64,000 nucleotides of DNA from Prunus persica (Eukaryota > Streptophyta > Magnoliopsida > Rosales > Rosaceae): contig NC_034012.1 in NCBI RefSeq assembly GCF_000346465.2, forward strand, positions 9,780,294 to 9,844,293, in the 5' to 3' direction. A program made the translations under genes and the position numbers. Positions 1 through 12,330 of the stretch are shown here, in pieces. The notes beneath the pieces are model-generated. The model worked only from the letters and a program-made list of their open reading frames with translations. It did no database searches and had not been told where the DNA came from. Position 1 is the first letter of the stretch; the number at the start of each line of letters is the position of its first letter.

Positions 1-1261
1 GAACGACATTCCCTACGAAGAAAATTATGTAGTCCTGCACAAGCTAACACAAGCTCTGCTTGAGTCCTATATGGGAAGGGAGGTGCTGACTTGAAAATTG
101 TGAATCTTGATTTAAATATCCCAAATATCCTCTCAATTACATTCCTCAAGGAAGCATGACGAAGATTGAACAACTCAGTTGCGTTTTCGGGGTCACGACC
201 TTGACCAGCAAAATCTTGTAGATGATATCGTACACCTCGAAATGGAGCTAAAAATTGACGTCGATTTGGAAATCCACAATCCACAAAGAAATATTTACCT
301 AATCATAAAATATATATAAAATTTGTATGCAAAGCATGGTATAATGAATGATAATAATAAAACGAAGAGATAAGAGTGTACCTTGTGGTACCTTGAGTCC
401 ATTCCTCCTTGATAAAGCATCATTTAATACTTTTGAATCATGAGCTGAACCTTCCCATCCACTGAGCACGTATATGAACTCCAAATCAAAGTTACATGCT
501 GCTAATACATTTTGTGATATCTTTCCATGACGATTGCAGTAGTTGCTTACATCACGTCCCTTCACCATGGCTGGAATATGTGTACCATCAATAGCTCCAA
601 TGCAATCCTGAAATGAATTAATAAGAAATTATAAGTAAAACATAGTTTTTGTTGGAATAATAACAATAATACTTATAATAATAAATTCCATTACCTTAAA
701 GGAGGGGTAAAATCGTGTACTTTCTCTTATCTTAGCTGGCACTGCAGATCGAGGTTTAGCCAACATTTCTGGTGCTAGCGTGTTCAATGCCTTCAAGACT
801 TTGTTGAAGTTTTTGCTAGTAGCAAAATGTGATCGATCAAATGTCTTTCGGGTAAGACAATATCGAGAATTTTGACCTACAGTGAGTAAAAATGTAGCAA
901 GCATTTCTTCAACACAAATAAATCTTGTATTTTGTAGGAGTGTTTTGTCTCTGATGATAGTGCATAATTTCCGAAACACATCTGGATACATTCTATAGAC
1001 TTGTCGAAATTCTTCAGGATCTTCATGTAATATTTTATGTATATAATCATACCCACTTGTAGTAATTGGTCGTCGAATTAATGGATGCTCAATATGCTCA
1101 CTACGCATGATAACCATAAGCTCATGTAACATTTGGACCACTGCTTCCATTGCCATTAGTAAATGCTTGATGGTTTCGTAAAATTCTTCATCCATTTCTT
1201 CTCCCTCCATTTCCTCTTCCTCTACTCTATTATCTCCATGCATGATCGATTGAGACATCAT
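1..1261 (-). CDS. HARBI1-like DDE transposase, C-terminus cut by window edge
   Basis: The coding strand splices as 1261-695, 607-382 and 298 to the edge. The introns are 608-694 and 299-381, with GT...AG borders and preserved phase. The start ATG at 1261 lies just inside a plausible 5'-UTR acceptor; the longer ORF upstream reads through intron sequence. The N-terminal ~120 residues include an acidic stretch (VEEEEMEGEEMDEEFYE) and a helix-turn-helix-like region ending in RFYPSFK. The nuclease part shows the family triad: D in CIGAIDGTH, D in WEGSAHDSKVL, and E in LRNVIERIFG. HARBI1 landmarks FPNRRQFLAPFRGVRYH and LACAGLHNFLR are also present. The family cuts and pastes Harbinger DNA together with the partner Myb protein. 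No stop or frameshift is seen up to the edge. Confidence 0.9.
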
Positions 1262-1671
1262 ATGTGAACCACCTAAAATAAAAATTGGAAGCAATTACAT
1301 TATGTAATATATAATGTGGTTGCCTCTGTTTAGTAAAGAATGCACTTGAAATTGCATGGGAAACAACATTTCTAAAATGGAATTAATATGTAAGGTATCA
1401 TGCATGCAATTTATGACACGAGAAAACCATTAACTTTATAGTCAGATATTTTTTCTAAATATTATAATTGGAATTGAAAAGCACCAACTGCTCAAAGATA
1501 TCATATTTGATGCATATGAAACAAACTTTAAAACTTTAAATATGTTCCTAATAGAAAATTTGACAAAATTCCACAAATATGAAGCCATAAACAAACTCCA
1601 AAAATTCAGACAAGTTGTGCTTAAGCATACTCCAAAATAACCAAAGTCTATCGTCTCCCACATAACCTCAT

Positions 1672-2745
1672 TCATTCTGACAACTTATACATTATCCAAT
1701 CTTTGCGCTCCTGAGGTGACATTTTCCAGAACATATCTTTTTTTGCTTTAGTATTAAGCAACTCAACAACTTTGTAACGAACCTGACTATCTAAGTTTGG
1801 GATTTCCATGATAGCATCCCAACAACCACTCTCTTTTTCCTTTTTTTCCATAAGGCTATGGATTCCCCGAAAATCTGTGGCAATTGAATCAATGCTAAGA
1901 GAAACTCTTTCTAGAACATCGGCTCGAGTGTTGGTCTCAAAAGAGCTAGTGTTCCCCTCATACTCAGTTCTATTTCTTTTTGTCTGACCATTGCTTTCCA
2001 AGGGAAGCTCCACATTCGTGCCTTGAGTGGGAACATATGAATTAGGTTGTTTGGGTGATAGATCTTGGAATGTTGCAGCTTCAACTTCATTTGGTATGAA
2101 TGCATGATTATCATCGTCATAACTCAAGTCATCTATTCCCAGACGTCTACTTTCTTCCACTCCTAATGTTCTTGCATCCGTATCATCTCCCAATGCAATT
2201 GAGTTTCTTCCAATGGCAGTTCCATTCCCAATTGCAATTCTCAGAAGTTCATAGTCAGCAAAAGTGTCTGTCTGAAAGTTGACATGGGCCGGGTGGGACT
2301 AACAAAGGGAAAAAAAAACAATTAATGCATACACATACAAAATAATAAATTATCATATAATATATTTTCGAAAATAGAAGCTCACCTTAATATAATCTTT
2401 CCACACTTCATCACTAGCAGTGAACTTCTTTGTGATTGGATCCCACCCAAACCCAGAGCTATGACGCATAAGCTCAGAAAAAATATTATATCGTTGCTTA
2501 AACCATTTCAATCGGCTTAAGTATTGTGAATGATTCCTTTCACATCCAAGTTTTGCATTAAGAGCAGGGAGTATCTTTTTCTCAACTGTTTGCTTACTTA
2601 GCATTCCATTACTATCACGCCATCCACGATTGGCGGCATCAACCATGAGCTGTAGCAACTCATTGCTCTCTTCCAATGTCCACAATTTATAACCTCCACT
2701 AACTTTGCTCTTTCCTTTGTCATTTCCTCGTTGTGATTCTTCCAT
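1672..2745 (-). CDS. Myb/SANT-like DNA-binding protein of Harbinger (ORF1)
   Basis: Two exons, 2745-2386 and 2298-1672, are separated by a GT...AG intron (2299-2385), giving about 328 residues. The first exon carries the plant Myb/SANT-like domain (Myb_DNA-bind_3 type): KLWTLEESNELLQLMVDAA near the start, then LSRLKWFKQRYN and SSGFGWDPITKKFTASDEVW. The second exon has the usual acidic, Ser/Thr-rich middle. It ends in a short conserved-looking tail with CWDAIMEIPNLD and MSPQERKDWI, which resembles the C-terminal helical domain of plant transposon-linked Myb proteins. In Harbinger elements this protein carries the transposase to the nucleus and binds element ends. It precedes the transposase on the same strand, as expected. 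No lesion is seen. Confidence 0.88.
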
Positions 2746-3717
2746 TGATAATTACTATATCACACGTACAACTCCTTATTAATTGTGTATATTTTCATAA
2801 TAGCTTATTGGTAAACTGCATCCAATGCACCTTTTAAATTTTTATTTATCAAATCTAATCACATAGACAAGTAACATATTCTTATCAAAATAAATAAATA
2901 TTACTCAGTCATCAATAATATTTCATAAACACTCACAAATCAACATAAATGGTTAGATTACAAAAGAGTCTATATTCCAGCAATTCTCCTAACCTAATAT
3001 GTGGGATGTAAATATTATATGAAAAAATTATCCACCTAACGAATTATGGGTAAAAAAACAGTACCTAAAGAATAAATTAATGGGTTTAGGGGCAACAAAT
3101 TATATAATAAAATATTGTATGCAAACATAGCATATGAGACAATCAATATAATAAAATATTTATATGCAAACACAGCTTTTTTTACTAATAGAAGAAATAT
3201 TCATCAATAGAGGGAAAGTAAACGTGTGGATGAGAAGAGAAGAAAAATATTCAATATTTTTTTACTAACCTGAAGGAAGTGGATGACAATGGGATACCAA
3301 AGTGGAGCCCTAACCATGAAGAAAAAAGATCTATCTGCTTGATGCTTGATATAACAAGGGAAGAAAGAATTGGAGACGTTTGGAGATGTTTTGGTTCTAT
3401 CTTCTCAACTTCCCAATATTTTCATAAAGTCTGGTGTAAATTAGCAAGACTTTTGGTAGTAAGAATTACCTTTAAAAGTATTGAAAAGTCATTTATTTAA
3501 CAAAGTTTTTAAAAGTCATTAATATTTTGGATACCTCAAAACTTTTAAATACTCTTTAAAACTCACAATTGAATACAACTAAACTTTTAAAGACTATTTA
3601 AAAGTCACAATTGAATACCTAGACTTTTAAAGTCATTAAAAGTCATTAAAAGTTATAATTGGATACACCCCCCCTCCTTCTGCTTGCAGCTTGCTTTAGT
3701 AACTTAAGAACAAGTGA

Positions 3718-4470
3718 TCACAGCCCATTTAGGTTAACCCAGGGTATGGCAGCTGGAAGTTCTCCCGAAAATAAGTTTCCAGAAATGTCCAGGAGTACCA
3801 GAGTTTCCTTGCTTATGTTCCACATCCAGTTTGGTACTTCGCCATGTATTTGGTTTCTTGCCATATCCAACCGCTCCAACTTTGTCTGATTTCTTAGGAA
3901 ATATGGGAACTCTTTTAAATTGCATGAACTCAAACCCAGAATAGTGAACTGTCGAACAGTTGCATTCATCATATTGGATTCAGTAACAAATTCAAAATTG
4001 TTCCAACTCAATTGGAGTTGGTACAGATTTTATTGCTTCTCAAACATTTGAAATTCCACTACACCACTCAGGTTATTTGAATGTAGATAAAGGATCTCAA
4101 GATTGATGAGATTGGAAAATGAGGCTGGAATTGAACCACTCAAATGATTAAAAGAAAAATCTAGGTAAACTAGTTCGCTAAAGTTACCTAGCTAAGATGG
4201 AATTGGACTTCCAAATCTGTTTGTTGAGACGTCTAGATAAGTGAGCTGTCTAAGATTACCAAGTGCAGATGGACCCAAAAGATTCTGAAAAATTGCAATT
4301 AGCCACATCCAACTCTTGCAATGAATTAAGCTTTTCAATTGATGAAGGTATTGTTCCCAAAAAACCTAGTAGAAGCAACTCTCAGAGATATGAGGGGACT
4401 ACTTTGATTAAATTCAGGAAAATATCCAGTGAGATCTTGATTGTATCTCACACCAAGAACTTTATAGGTA
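3718..4470 (-). pseudogene. Cf-9/HcrVf-type LRR receptor-like protein, decayed fragment
   Basis: Read on the minus strand, the sequence gives consecutive LRR repeats of the Cf-9 class: VLGVRYNQDLTGYFPEFNQ, LNSLQELDVANCNFSE, LRQLTYLDVSTNRFG, LINLEILYLHSNNLSG and LGLSSCNLKEFPYFLRNQ, then VPNWMWNISKETL. Frameshifts occur near 4300-4360, and stops fall near 4190 and 4035, so no complete protein is possible. Both ends are missing. This RLP subclass differs from the RLP2/3-like genes elsewhere in the window, so it is a separate relic. The bases next to it (about 3679-3730) match the lead-in of the RLP fragment near 11085-11135, which suggests a rearrangement joint. Confidence 0.8.
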
Positions 4471-5219
4471 AACATGTATTTCTTGTTGGTGATTCAGGGA
4501 TTTTAAGCATTTTTTGGGTTGTGCGTATTCTCTCCAAATCAATTCAACTTCTTGTCGCGTTTGGTCACTGGAGAAGTTGTATTCATATTTGGCACCTTAG
4601 TTGCTTTGTATTTGTTTTTTTTTTTTAATATCTTATTAATAAAATACTATCGCTCTTTTGTCAAAAAAATTCAAGATGTAATTAATACTAAGGTTTAATG
4701 AAATTTTACATCATCTGTTAAATTGGTAATGTGGCAAGCAAAAAAGCGGTCTCCGCTCTGTATAGCTTCAACTTGGATTCAACATAGATGATGCAGCACC
4801 ACCCAGCCCCTTGCATTTGGAGCGGTCGTTATTAAACCAGTGCAAGATTTTAATACTCAGTTTATATACAGTTCTTACTTGAGCATTGCCCTTGTATTTC
4901 CAATGTTCTAAAATATTCTTTCTTTGCCCTCTTAAGCTAAATAACCTTCTATGAAAGTGAAAGAGCTTTCTGTATCCAACATTACATTGGCGTCCTTATT
5001 GATGTTAAACTGCAGGAGAAGCAGAACCTTTGTAGCAAATCTTCTCTCTCTTCATTCACAAGTCACTAGCATCTGTTAACTACACAGGACCAAAAGACGA
5101 AAGGCATAAAACATAACTAATCTAGAAATCCCTTCACCAATAGCCACACACTCAGAAAATTGATGGATATATTAAACCCAACAAATTAATATATCAGTCT
5201 CTGAGTTGATTCAATTGAA
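4471..5219. other. Non-coding stretch, nothing recognised
   Basis: AT-rich sequence with a T run at about 4615-4628. I see no coding similarity, transposon ends or RNA gene. The right edge runs into the 3' end of an ALG2 relic on the minus strand. Confidence 0.5.
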
Positions 5220-5410
5220 CAACTTATGCTGCAAGGTCATGCAGTCTTCAGTCTTCTTTCCTCCAAGCAACGTCAACAAGGTATTGATATGTTCAAATGC
5301 TGACCAACTTTTTTTGTAGAGAATGAATCTGTCACATGCCGTCGCGCTTCTATGCCCATTCTCTGCGCAATCTGCTGGTCTTGGATAAGTTTAGCCATAC
5401 CCAATCACAA
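5220..5410 (-). pseudogene. ALG2: ALG2 mannosyltransferase, C-terminal relic (copy 1)
   Basis: The minus strand encodes the end of the ALG2-type glycosyltransferase: IAQRMGIEARRHVTDSFSTK, then GQHLN. An insertion follows before the remains of the QYLVDV tail, and the trailing sequence GACTGCATGACCTTG matches the 3' flanks of the other two ALG2 relics. A frameshift and stop prevent translation. ALG2 adds the second and third mannoses to the lipid-linked N-glycan precursor at the ER. The rest of the protein is absent here, though an inverted copy of the ALG2 5' flank lies at 6240-6670. Recognition is from memory of plant ALG2 sequences. Confidence 0.75.
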
Positions 5411-6239
5411 AGAAATCATGTTTCACCGTTCTTAACTGTCTCTAGAGCCCCCACTGTTGCACAAAATGACAGGTTTATAAGCTGCCATAACCACACAACA
5501 CAAATTATCCAAACCCCTCTGTACGTCGAAGAGAGATTTCCACAAATGAAACCAAAGCAATGACCTTGTGTATTTTAAAGTCTGCATTGACCTTCGTCCT
5601 CAAGCGAAGATCTTCTTATACTGAATTTTCTTTTTTGATTTTTAAGGCAGCTGATATGCGATACCAGCGCATCTTCCATGTCAATCAAAGTCCAAGTTCC
5701 AAGTTGTTTTCTTGTTTTAAACTTTTCTAAGGAAATTGGAAGATAGTCATTCTTTCCAAGTTGTTTGCCCCACATGAAGGCAACTACATAAAAAAAAAAA
5801 AAATCACGTATCATTGACAAGCAGCAATCGTTCACAAAGAAGTCCTTTCTACACAAATGGCACAATATAAAATTTAAAGGGATTAATTATTGATATGGCC
5901 CTTGAAATTCAATTTGAATCTCACTTTGCCATCTAAAACTCAATTTGTCACACTCTACCCTCTGAAACTCAATTCTCCGTCTCACTTTGTCCATATTCAT
6001 TAACTCCATAAAAAATAACATAGCATTGAGTTGTGAAGAGCAAAATGTTGAAATTGATAACAGTCAAGCCATGCGTTGATGCCCTATTCATGTTATAAAA
6101 ATCTTTTCTATTAATTCATATTAGACTAGATAAAATAACTTTCATGTATTAAGAAATCAAGGGTCACAAATTTCAAATTCCCAAAAATAATCAGTGAGAA
6201 ATCATAGCAAAAAACACCAAAAAGATGCACAAGGCGCAT
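5411..6239. repeat. Shared RLP-flank repeat and AT-rich debris
   Basis: Bases 5640-5800, read in reverse, match a segment found near 11990-12120, 40270-40400 and 40975-41130 (shared core GGGGCAAACAACTTGGAAAG). It travels with RLP duplicates. Bases 5885-6010 contain spaced phrases of the kind CTCAATTTG / CCATCTAAAACTC, typical of long AT-rich transposon ends, but no partner end was found. No gene is seen. Confidence 0.5.
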
Positions 6240-6670
6240 TGGATGAATATGTTAAAGCCAAGATATGGAATCAGAGTCTCCAATTCTCTGCAAATTCTAA
6301 TTCAAAGTCTCAAAAGAGAAGTTTTTTCTGCCATCTTGGGCCAAAACTGGACCCAACATTTGGAATATGAAAGTAAACACCCGAGTTCGATATGATCCAA
6401 CCCATTTCAGTTTCGGACTAAAACGGGTCGTCGTCGTCTTTCTCCAGTTCTCTACTTCTCACACAGAAGAGTCTGTAAAAGGAAGAAGAGAAGAGCAATG
6501 AGTGGAGAAGAATTAGCGGGCACCCCAGCGGCCAAAGCTCCTCCGTCTGCTTTATTTTGTCGGCGCTGGCTGTAAGTCATGAATTTTCATTTCAATTTTA
6601 AGTCTTCTTCTTCTCCCTTTTTAAATGGTTGGCTGATTTTAAATTCTGGGTAGTTATTTGCACTGTTGGA
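6240..6670 (+). repeat. Inverted copy of the ALG2 / unknown-gene divergent promoter
   Basis: This block is the reverse complement, with substitutions, of 44340-44760. In the second copy it separates the ALG2 start (plus strand, 44758) from a divergently read short exon (minus strand, 44521). Here the same short exon reads on the plus strand: 6498-6571, MSGEELAGTPAAKAPPSA..., followed by a clean GTAAGT donor at 6572. In the 44.5-kb copy that donor has become GC. I do not recognise the encoded protein. Conservation of the ATG in both copies suggests a real ancestral first exon, but no second exon is confirmed; 6655-6770 contains a Gln-rich open stretch in one frame. Confidence 0.6.
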
Positions 6671-9600
6671 ATCAACAAATGGCGTGAGCTTCAGCGCAAG
6701 TCAATTTTACAACAGCTGCAGCAGCAACAACAGCTCCCTGAAAATGCCGCAAATGCCCTTGAGTGATCTCCAGGTTTAAGGCAAATTTTCAAATTTTGTC
6801 ATAGAATTTGGCAAGTAAGCTTGATCTTTGGCTTCATTTTGAGTTTGTAAGTGCTGCTCCAGCTGAACTCGTGTTAGACTGAGCTTTGGTAGTTTGGTTG
6901 TTAAATGATGTGGAAAATGGTGCAAAAATTCATGCCTTTCAATCTGTTTGAATATTCGAAATACCTATGTGTGCAAATTTCTTTGGCTTCATTTTGAGTT
7001 TGATCAAATTGCTAATCTGAGTATTCCGCGTACAAATTTGAATGGTAATGGGGATTGTCTAGATTTCCATTTTGTATACATTTGTGCTTCTTTTGTGACA
7101 TTTTCTCTCTAGTTTATAGTTTGATTCGGGCAGTATACAACATTCTTGAGGATGACTCAAATAGCGAGATTATTGATATTGAGTAAGAAGGTGAGATTGT
7201 TGATATTGAGTAAGAAGGTGAGATTATTGGTGTGTGTGTGTATGTGCGCGCACGCAGTGGGGGTTTCTATTGTGAGTACCGAAGAGCTTTCTCATCTTAG
7301 AATATGTATGTCTATTGAAGCTGTGGATTCTAATCCAAATCGAGGCGAATTTGTCATATGTGAATAATGCTAGGTAAGAGTTCAGGCAGTCTTTATTTAA
7401 GATGCTTTGGCATAAGATGGCTTGGGGTTCCCCATAGAAATACAATAGAATGCATGCTTCTATTTGTTCACTTTGGATAGTCATGCATTGCACTATTTTA
7501 TTTGTTGGTTATCAGAACAACCTACACTTGAAGATTGTAATTATATGTTAATGGACCTTGTATTTGTGCAGATGCTACATTAAACCATCTTCAAGTATAT
7601 AAACAAGCATGTTTTTTAAGTTATTAATGAAATTGGAACTTAGTGCCAGTATGACAATAGGCGATATGTATGTGATTTGTAGGGCGGTGAGAGTCAGTAG
7701 TTTTCTACTGTTATGTCATGGATTTTGCAGCATGCTCGCTTTCAACTATCCTCGGATGCTTATGCATAATCAATTGGAGGTTCTAACTTCTAACTTCACA
7801 TAATGTAGCCAAAACCATGAGGCAATCACTTCACTGAGTTCTGCAACCCTCACATAATGCAGGTGATATGTAATGCTAGTTTTCTTCAAAGTTTTCACTC
7901 AGTTTCTAAATAAACATGTCAAAATGAGTTTCATGATAACGGAGTTTGTAAAAATTAGGGGAATGTCTATAACTGCTTTGAGATAGTTCTGTCAATAGTG
8001 ATTGTTTGAGTCTGACAGTCTGTTGGGTACATATAGTTCTCTGTTGCGGCTAGATGGCTGGATGCAGTTTTTCATTTGAAAGCCTTGATGGACTTTTGGA
8101 GCTGAAGCTTTCATGTTTGTTTTTGCCTAGGTACATTCTTTTGTCGACCTATATCAATAAAGGTCATTGATTGAGCATAATCATATCTGAAAAGAATAGC
8201 AGTACAAAAATAGGTATGTGAAAAGAAAAAAGAAAAATTAGTGTTTAGTAATTAGCATGTGCTACATTACCTATTTTTGTTTTAGATAAGGTGGATGAGT
8301 TTTAAATTTTATTTTGTTAAAGACCAATTTGTAAGCCCATGTGCTAAAAGCATGATTAATATAAGAGTTACATTTACATTTTTGCCATTTTCTGATATTT
8401 TGTTTCCACTGTGATACTAAAATTAGCGATCGGCAAGGACTAGATGAGCATCGGCATTGCAACCATAGCGATCAACCTAGCGCCGAACCTTCAGGTGGCG
8501 CTCTTCAAAGCGACGTTGCATGGTGAGCGAGAAGCACATATAGGAGATCATCATTGTCGCGAGCCGAGTATTGGCGCCTGTTTCAAAGGAGGTTTTTGTA
8601 TTGAATCTGGGCTCCTTTTGGACTCTTCTCGATTGCAGTCCTGGTTTTGTTAGCCTTTCACCATAATCAGCATGAAGATCGGGTGGAACAGCCTATACTA
8701 GTATGATTGCTTAGCTCCCCTGTGCTGCTATTATGTGTTAATTGATTTAGTTTGTCCTTGAATTGGTGACCTGTGTGTTTCTTCAACATTTTAATTTGAT
8801 ATTGGTTGATAGGAATTTGATGTGTTTGCAGTCTGTTGTTTGGATTATTTGAGGTTTTCGTCAGTGAAATTTCTGATCAAGTATGGAAATACACAATTGG
8901 GTTTTTATTGTTTTGTTTAGACATTTGTATGAGTGGTTTTAGATATTTCCGATGAATCTCTAGTTAGTTATTTATAGGGATATGCGTGTTCCTTCATTAC
9001 TATATAACCTTGTCGAAAGACCATATGATATAAATAGACTATCAATAACCAAGCAGAAGCATGCAGTAATCACGTGGTTGTGATATTAAACATTAGCCTG
9101 TAGATGTTATATCTAGAATTTAGGTGTCACTATTGGATTGCTTCAGATTATCTAGCGTGCTTGTGAAGGCCTACACTCCCAGTCAAGCCTGGAGTTGTTA
9201 TTTGGGGAAGAAAATGAAGCTTATGTAGAACGAATAGCAGTAAACTATTATGCTGTTATCTGATTTAGTATCAGATGACTCTTTTAAAGCAAACTTGTCT
9301 GACACACGTGTGAATCAAAACCCTGGATGGATGTTCAAATTTCCTTTATTATTACAAAATATTAGTGCTTAGTTAGTTGTGTGTGACATATGTCAAGATA
9401 TTATAGAGATGTCAAAATGAAGTAACAAGATTGTCCATGATGACCTATAGCTTGTAGACTGAGAAACATCAGGTCCAAAGAAATTGGGTGATCACTGTGT
9501 AAAACTTTGTGTTTAACCTGGTATCTCGAGAGCTGAAAGGAATTTAGTTTAACTGGAGGATAATACAATCTTCTTATCTCTGGTTTTTATTTCTAATTCC
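6671..9600. other. Intergenic or ancestral intron sequence with one shared block
   Basis: No credible coding exon is seen over this 2.9 kb. A GT/GC dinucleotide tract sits at about 7228-7258. A direct repeat of GATTGTTGATATTGAGTAAG-like sequence occurs at 7168-7220. Bases 8450-8650 are more GC-rich, with short ORFs that match nothing I know. Bases 8975-9580 match 47615-48320, which is intron sequence of the large ALG2 relic, so at least that part came with the ALG2 duplication. Confidence 0.5.
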
Positions 9601-9921
9601 GTGTAGTTGCTTCTGGCGTGCATTGCCCACCCCACCCCAGTTAACAAAAGAAAAATAGACAGTTTTGGTCTCTAGAATTTGATGATGAAAATTTTCCTCT
9701 TAGGCAGTCAATGTTAGCCTTGGAAGTTCGCATAACTGCTTTTTGAATGCTGGGTATTATAGTATTTGCCTTTTTAATACTGATATTATAGTAATCTTAA
9801 TCTGCCATTCTGTTGTACATTGTCTACCTGTCTATTCGTTTGTTTTCAATTAGTTTTTCGGCAATCAAGTATCCATTTATACATGATTGTCTGCTTTCTT
9901 GTTATTTTTTTGTTTTGGCAG

Positions 9922-10493
9922 GAGAACCTTTTATTAATGGTGAAGCAGTACCATATGATCCCAAGTACCATGAGGAATGGATAAGAAACAATAGCCGAGC
10001 AAACAAGAGAAACAGACGCAATGACAGACCTCGAAATTATGACAGATCAAGGAACTTTGATAGGAGGAGGGAAAATATGCAGAACCGAGATTTTCAGAAT
10101 AGGGGTCAGCCTCCTATGCCTAATCAAGCTGGGCAAAATCCTGGGCCTAACATGCCTGGACCTGCCAACAACATGAGGACTCCCAACAATATGGGGCCCC
10201 CGCCCCCCAACGCGGGTCCAATGCCTCCCCACAACAACATGGGTCCAAACTACAGTAATGTGCAGCAGCCAAACAACTGGAGTGGTGGGCAGCCCAACAA
10301 CAATAGCAATCAGATACCTCATAATTATAATCAGATGCCGCCACCACCACCTAACTACAATCAGATGCCCCCTAACAACATGGGAGGTGTACCGCCAAAC
10401 AACATGAGAGGGGTGCCACCAAATAACATGGGAGGAGTGTCCCTACCGCCTAATGCAGGATGGGGGGGTCCTGGGCAATTCCAAGATAACTAA
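9922..10493 (+). pseudogene. MORF/DAG-type RNA editing factor, orphan last exon
   Basis: A clear acceptor (TTTTGGCAG ending at 9921) opens an exon reading GEPFINGEAVPYDPKYHEEW, then basic repeats (NRRNDRPRNYDRSRNFDRRR), and a long Gly/Asn/Pro/Met-rich tail with NNMGGVPPNNM repeats. It stops at TAA 10491-10493. From memory this is the C-terminal exon of plant multiple organellar RNA editing factors with long tails (MORF1/MORF8-like), which partner PPR proteins in C-to-U editing. The exon itself is intact. However, I could not find the MORF box exons anywhere upstream in the window, so the protein cannot be made as such. A second, damaged copy is at 34351-34803. A distant upstream part of the gene outside recognisable sequence is unlikely but not excluded. 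Confidence 0.7.
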
Positions 10494-11125
10494 ATGCCAG
10501 GCAGGGATGATGGAGGCATCCCCGGTGCAAACTGTTACTGAGCTTGAGGCTACGTCACGATGAGTCTTGTAGGCATGCTGTAGATAAGCAAGGAGGCTGC
10601 TCTAGATGTGCTGTAGGTTTTTTATGTCACCGTTCTGGAATGATATTTTGTTTGGCTTATTGCTGGGTGCGAACCTGGTTGCCTTTTTATCTGAATATGA
10701 TTACACTTTCAGGGTCGTCTCTGATTGGATTAATCGTATCTTTGCTTTGCTACTTGGTACTAGTTATGTCATGTCATGTCATGTAGTGCACATATTTGCA
10801 GAAAGCAGAAGACTGTTTAATGAAACCACCATGATAGAGCAATGCTATCTTATTTTTCATCGATTCCTAATCAATTGAACAATCTAAACAAAACCCAAAA
10901 AGCAATTATGTGTATAATTTTTTCTCTCGGTGCTTGTGCTTGGCTTAGTAACTTAAATACAGGAACAATGGTGAATACAACCCAATTCACTTCATCATTA
11001 GTTCATTCATCCCATTCAACAATACAAACAAAACCCACAAAGCAATTATACAAGGAAATTATTCCGTCTGAGTCTGAACGCTTCTGCTTGCAGCTTGCTT
11101 TAGTAACTTAAAGACAAGAACGAGT
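10494..11125 (+). other. 3' flank of the MORF exon
   Basis: The first ~350 bases look like a 3' UTR (TTATGTCATGTCATG near 10764). Bases 10870-11040 contain two imperfect copies of a CAAAACCCAMAAAGCAATTA phrase. Nothing coding is recognised. Confidence 0.4.
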
Positions 11126-12330
11126 GATCAGAACCCATTTCAGTTCATCACCAACTCATCAAATTTCACATCCCAATCAAACCCAAATTAAGAGCGATTA
11201 TTTAGAAGCAAGATTAGTGGCAGACATGCCCATATATCTCAGGCCATGTCACTCTCAAGCAAGGTTAGTGAAAAATATTCATCCGATGGGCATCTTTTTA
11301 GTGTTTTTTGCTGTGATTTCTCACTGATTATTTTTGGGAAGCTCTCCAAGTTGAAATTTGTGACCCTTGATTTCAACAATTTACAAGGTTCTTTGCCCTC
11401 ATCTTTGATGAATTTCACAAACCTTGTAGAACTACACTTGGGATCCAATCCAACAACTTGGAAGGTGATATCTGCATGCTTGATTTTTCCAGACTTAGTC
11501 AATAACTTTACTGGTACGTTTCCAATAAGCATTTACTCATGTAGGTCCCTGAAAGCAATTCAATTGACTTCAAGTCATCTAGGGGGGCAAATACAACCTC
11601 AGATTCTTTCATTGAAATACTTGTCCTCCCTCTCAATTGGTGGCAATAGATTAACCAATGTCAGAGGAGCAATGAAAATACTAATGCGTTGCTTTCAGAA
11701 TCCTTTATAACTGCATCGCTTTCAAGCTACCTATAAGAAAATCAAAAAATTAGATGCAGCTTTCTCAGAACTGCCTTTTAGCTTGCGGCTTGCTCGAAAT
11801 TACAGAATTGCTATCTTCCACTACAAATGCAACATCCGCATGCCAACATCCAAACACCCACCTCCCAGAATCATTCTTCACAACTCAACACAATTCACTA
11901 GTTCCTGGTTGGGGCTCATTTGATTGCTATCAATATATTCAGCAAGTAGTTGTTAACTTGTGCCCACTCAGAGGGTTGAACATTATTGCTCTACCAAGAT
12001 ATTATAGTAGTTGCCTTCTTGTGGGGCAAACAACTTGGAAAGAATGACTATCCACCAATTTTGAATTTTCTTAGAAGAATCATCAACAAGAAAACAACTT
12101 TGAACATGAATAGGACGTCAATGTATAATGTTGGATCAGGCTTGACTGACACTGTCACTCTCAGGCCATATCTATCAGGCAAGAAAAATCGCACCATGTA
12201 TCTTCCAAATTCCACGAAAAATTGTCATCATATTGAAAGAAAACACCAATGAGGGAAAACACGTCAAACAACGTTTGCATCCACATCTGAAAACGCATTA
12301 ACTACATCCATGAGATTTTTTATTACTGTT
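11126..12330 (+). repeat. Duplicated block carrying an RLP fragment (copy 1)
   Basis: Nearly identical to 39385-40600. Inside it, 11336-11695 encodes an LRR fragment of the RLP2/3-like family: KLSKLKFVTLDFNNL, SLMNFTNLVELHLGS, SLKAIQLTSSHLGGQI. It breaks off after MKILMRC, with frame damage in the middle. The rest of the block, including GGGGCAAACAACTTGGAAAG at about 12021, is non-coding. In copy 2 the block is joined directly to MORF-intron sequence at 39384/39385. Confidence 0.75.

Larger units (their letters stand above)
1..3671 (-). mobile_element. PIF/Harbinger DNA transposon, left end beyond window
   Basis: Two genes of the Harbinger type lie on the minus strand in the usual order: a Myb/SANT-like DNA-binding ORF (2745-1672), then a DDE nuclease (1261 to beyond base 1). 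The upstream end is near 3660-3671. There, minus-strand sequence starts with a G run, then TGTATCCAATTATAAC, followed by AT-rich direct repeats of the type ATTCAATTGTGAC...TTTTAAA (3500-3660). From memory this resembles Rosaceae Harbinger termini. The other terminus is outside the window, so terminal inverted repeats and the 3-bp target duplication cannot be compared. Bases 2746-3500 hold AT-rich promoter and leader sequence with no further ORF. The element abuts an LRR pseudogene at 3718. Both ORFs are open, so it may be autonomous. Confidence 0.85.

Noticed and set aside
1672..2193. Separate 173-residue gene
   Set aside because: It is exon 2 of the Myb/SANT ORF; a GT...AG intron joins it in phase to the exon at 2745-2386.
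7146..7367. ORFs across the GT-repeat region
   Set aside because: They are driven by microsatellite and short direct repeats; no family resemblance.
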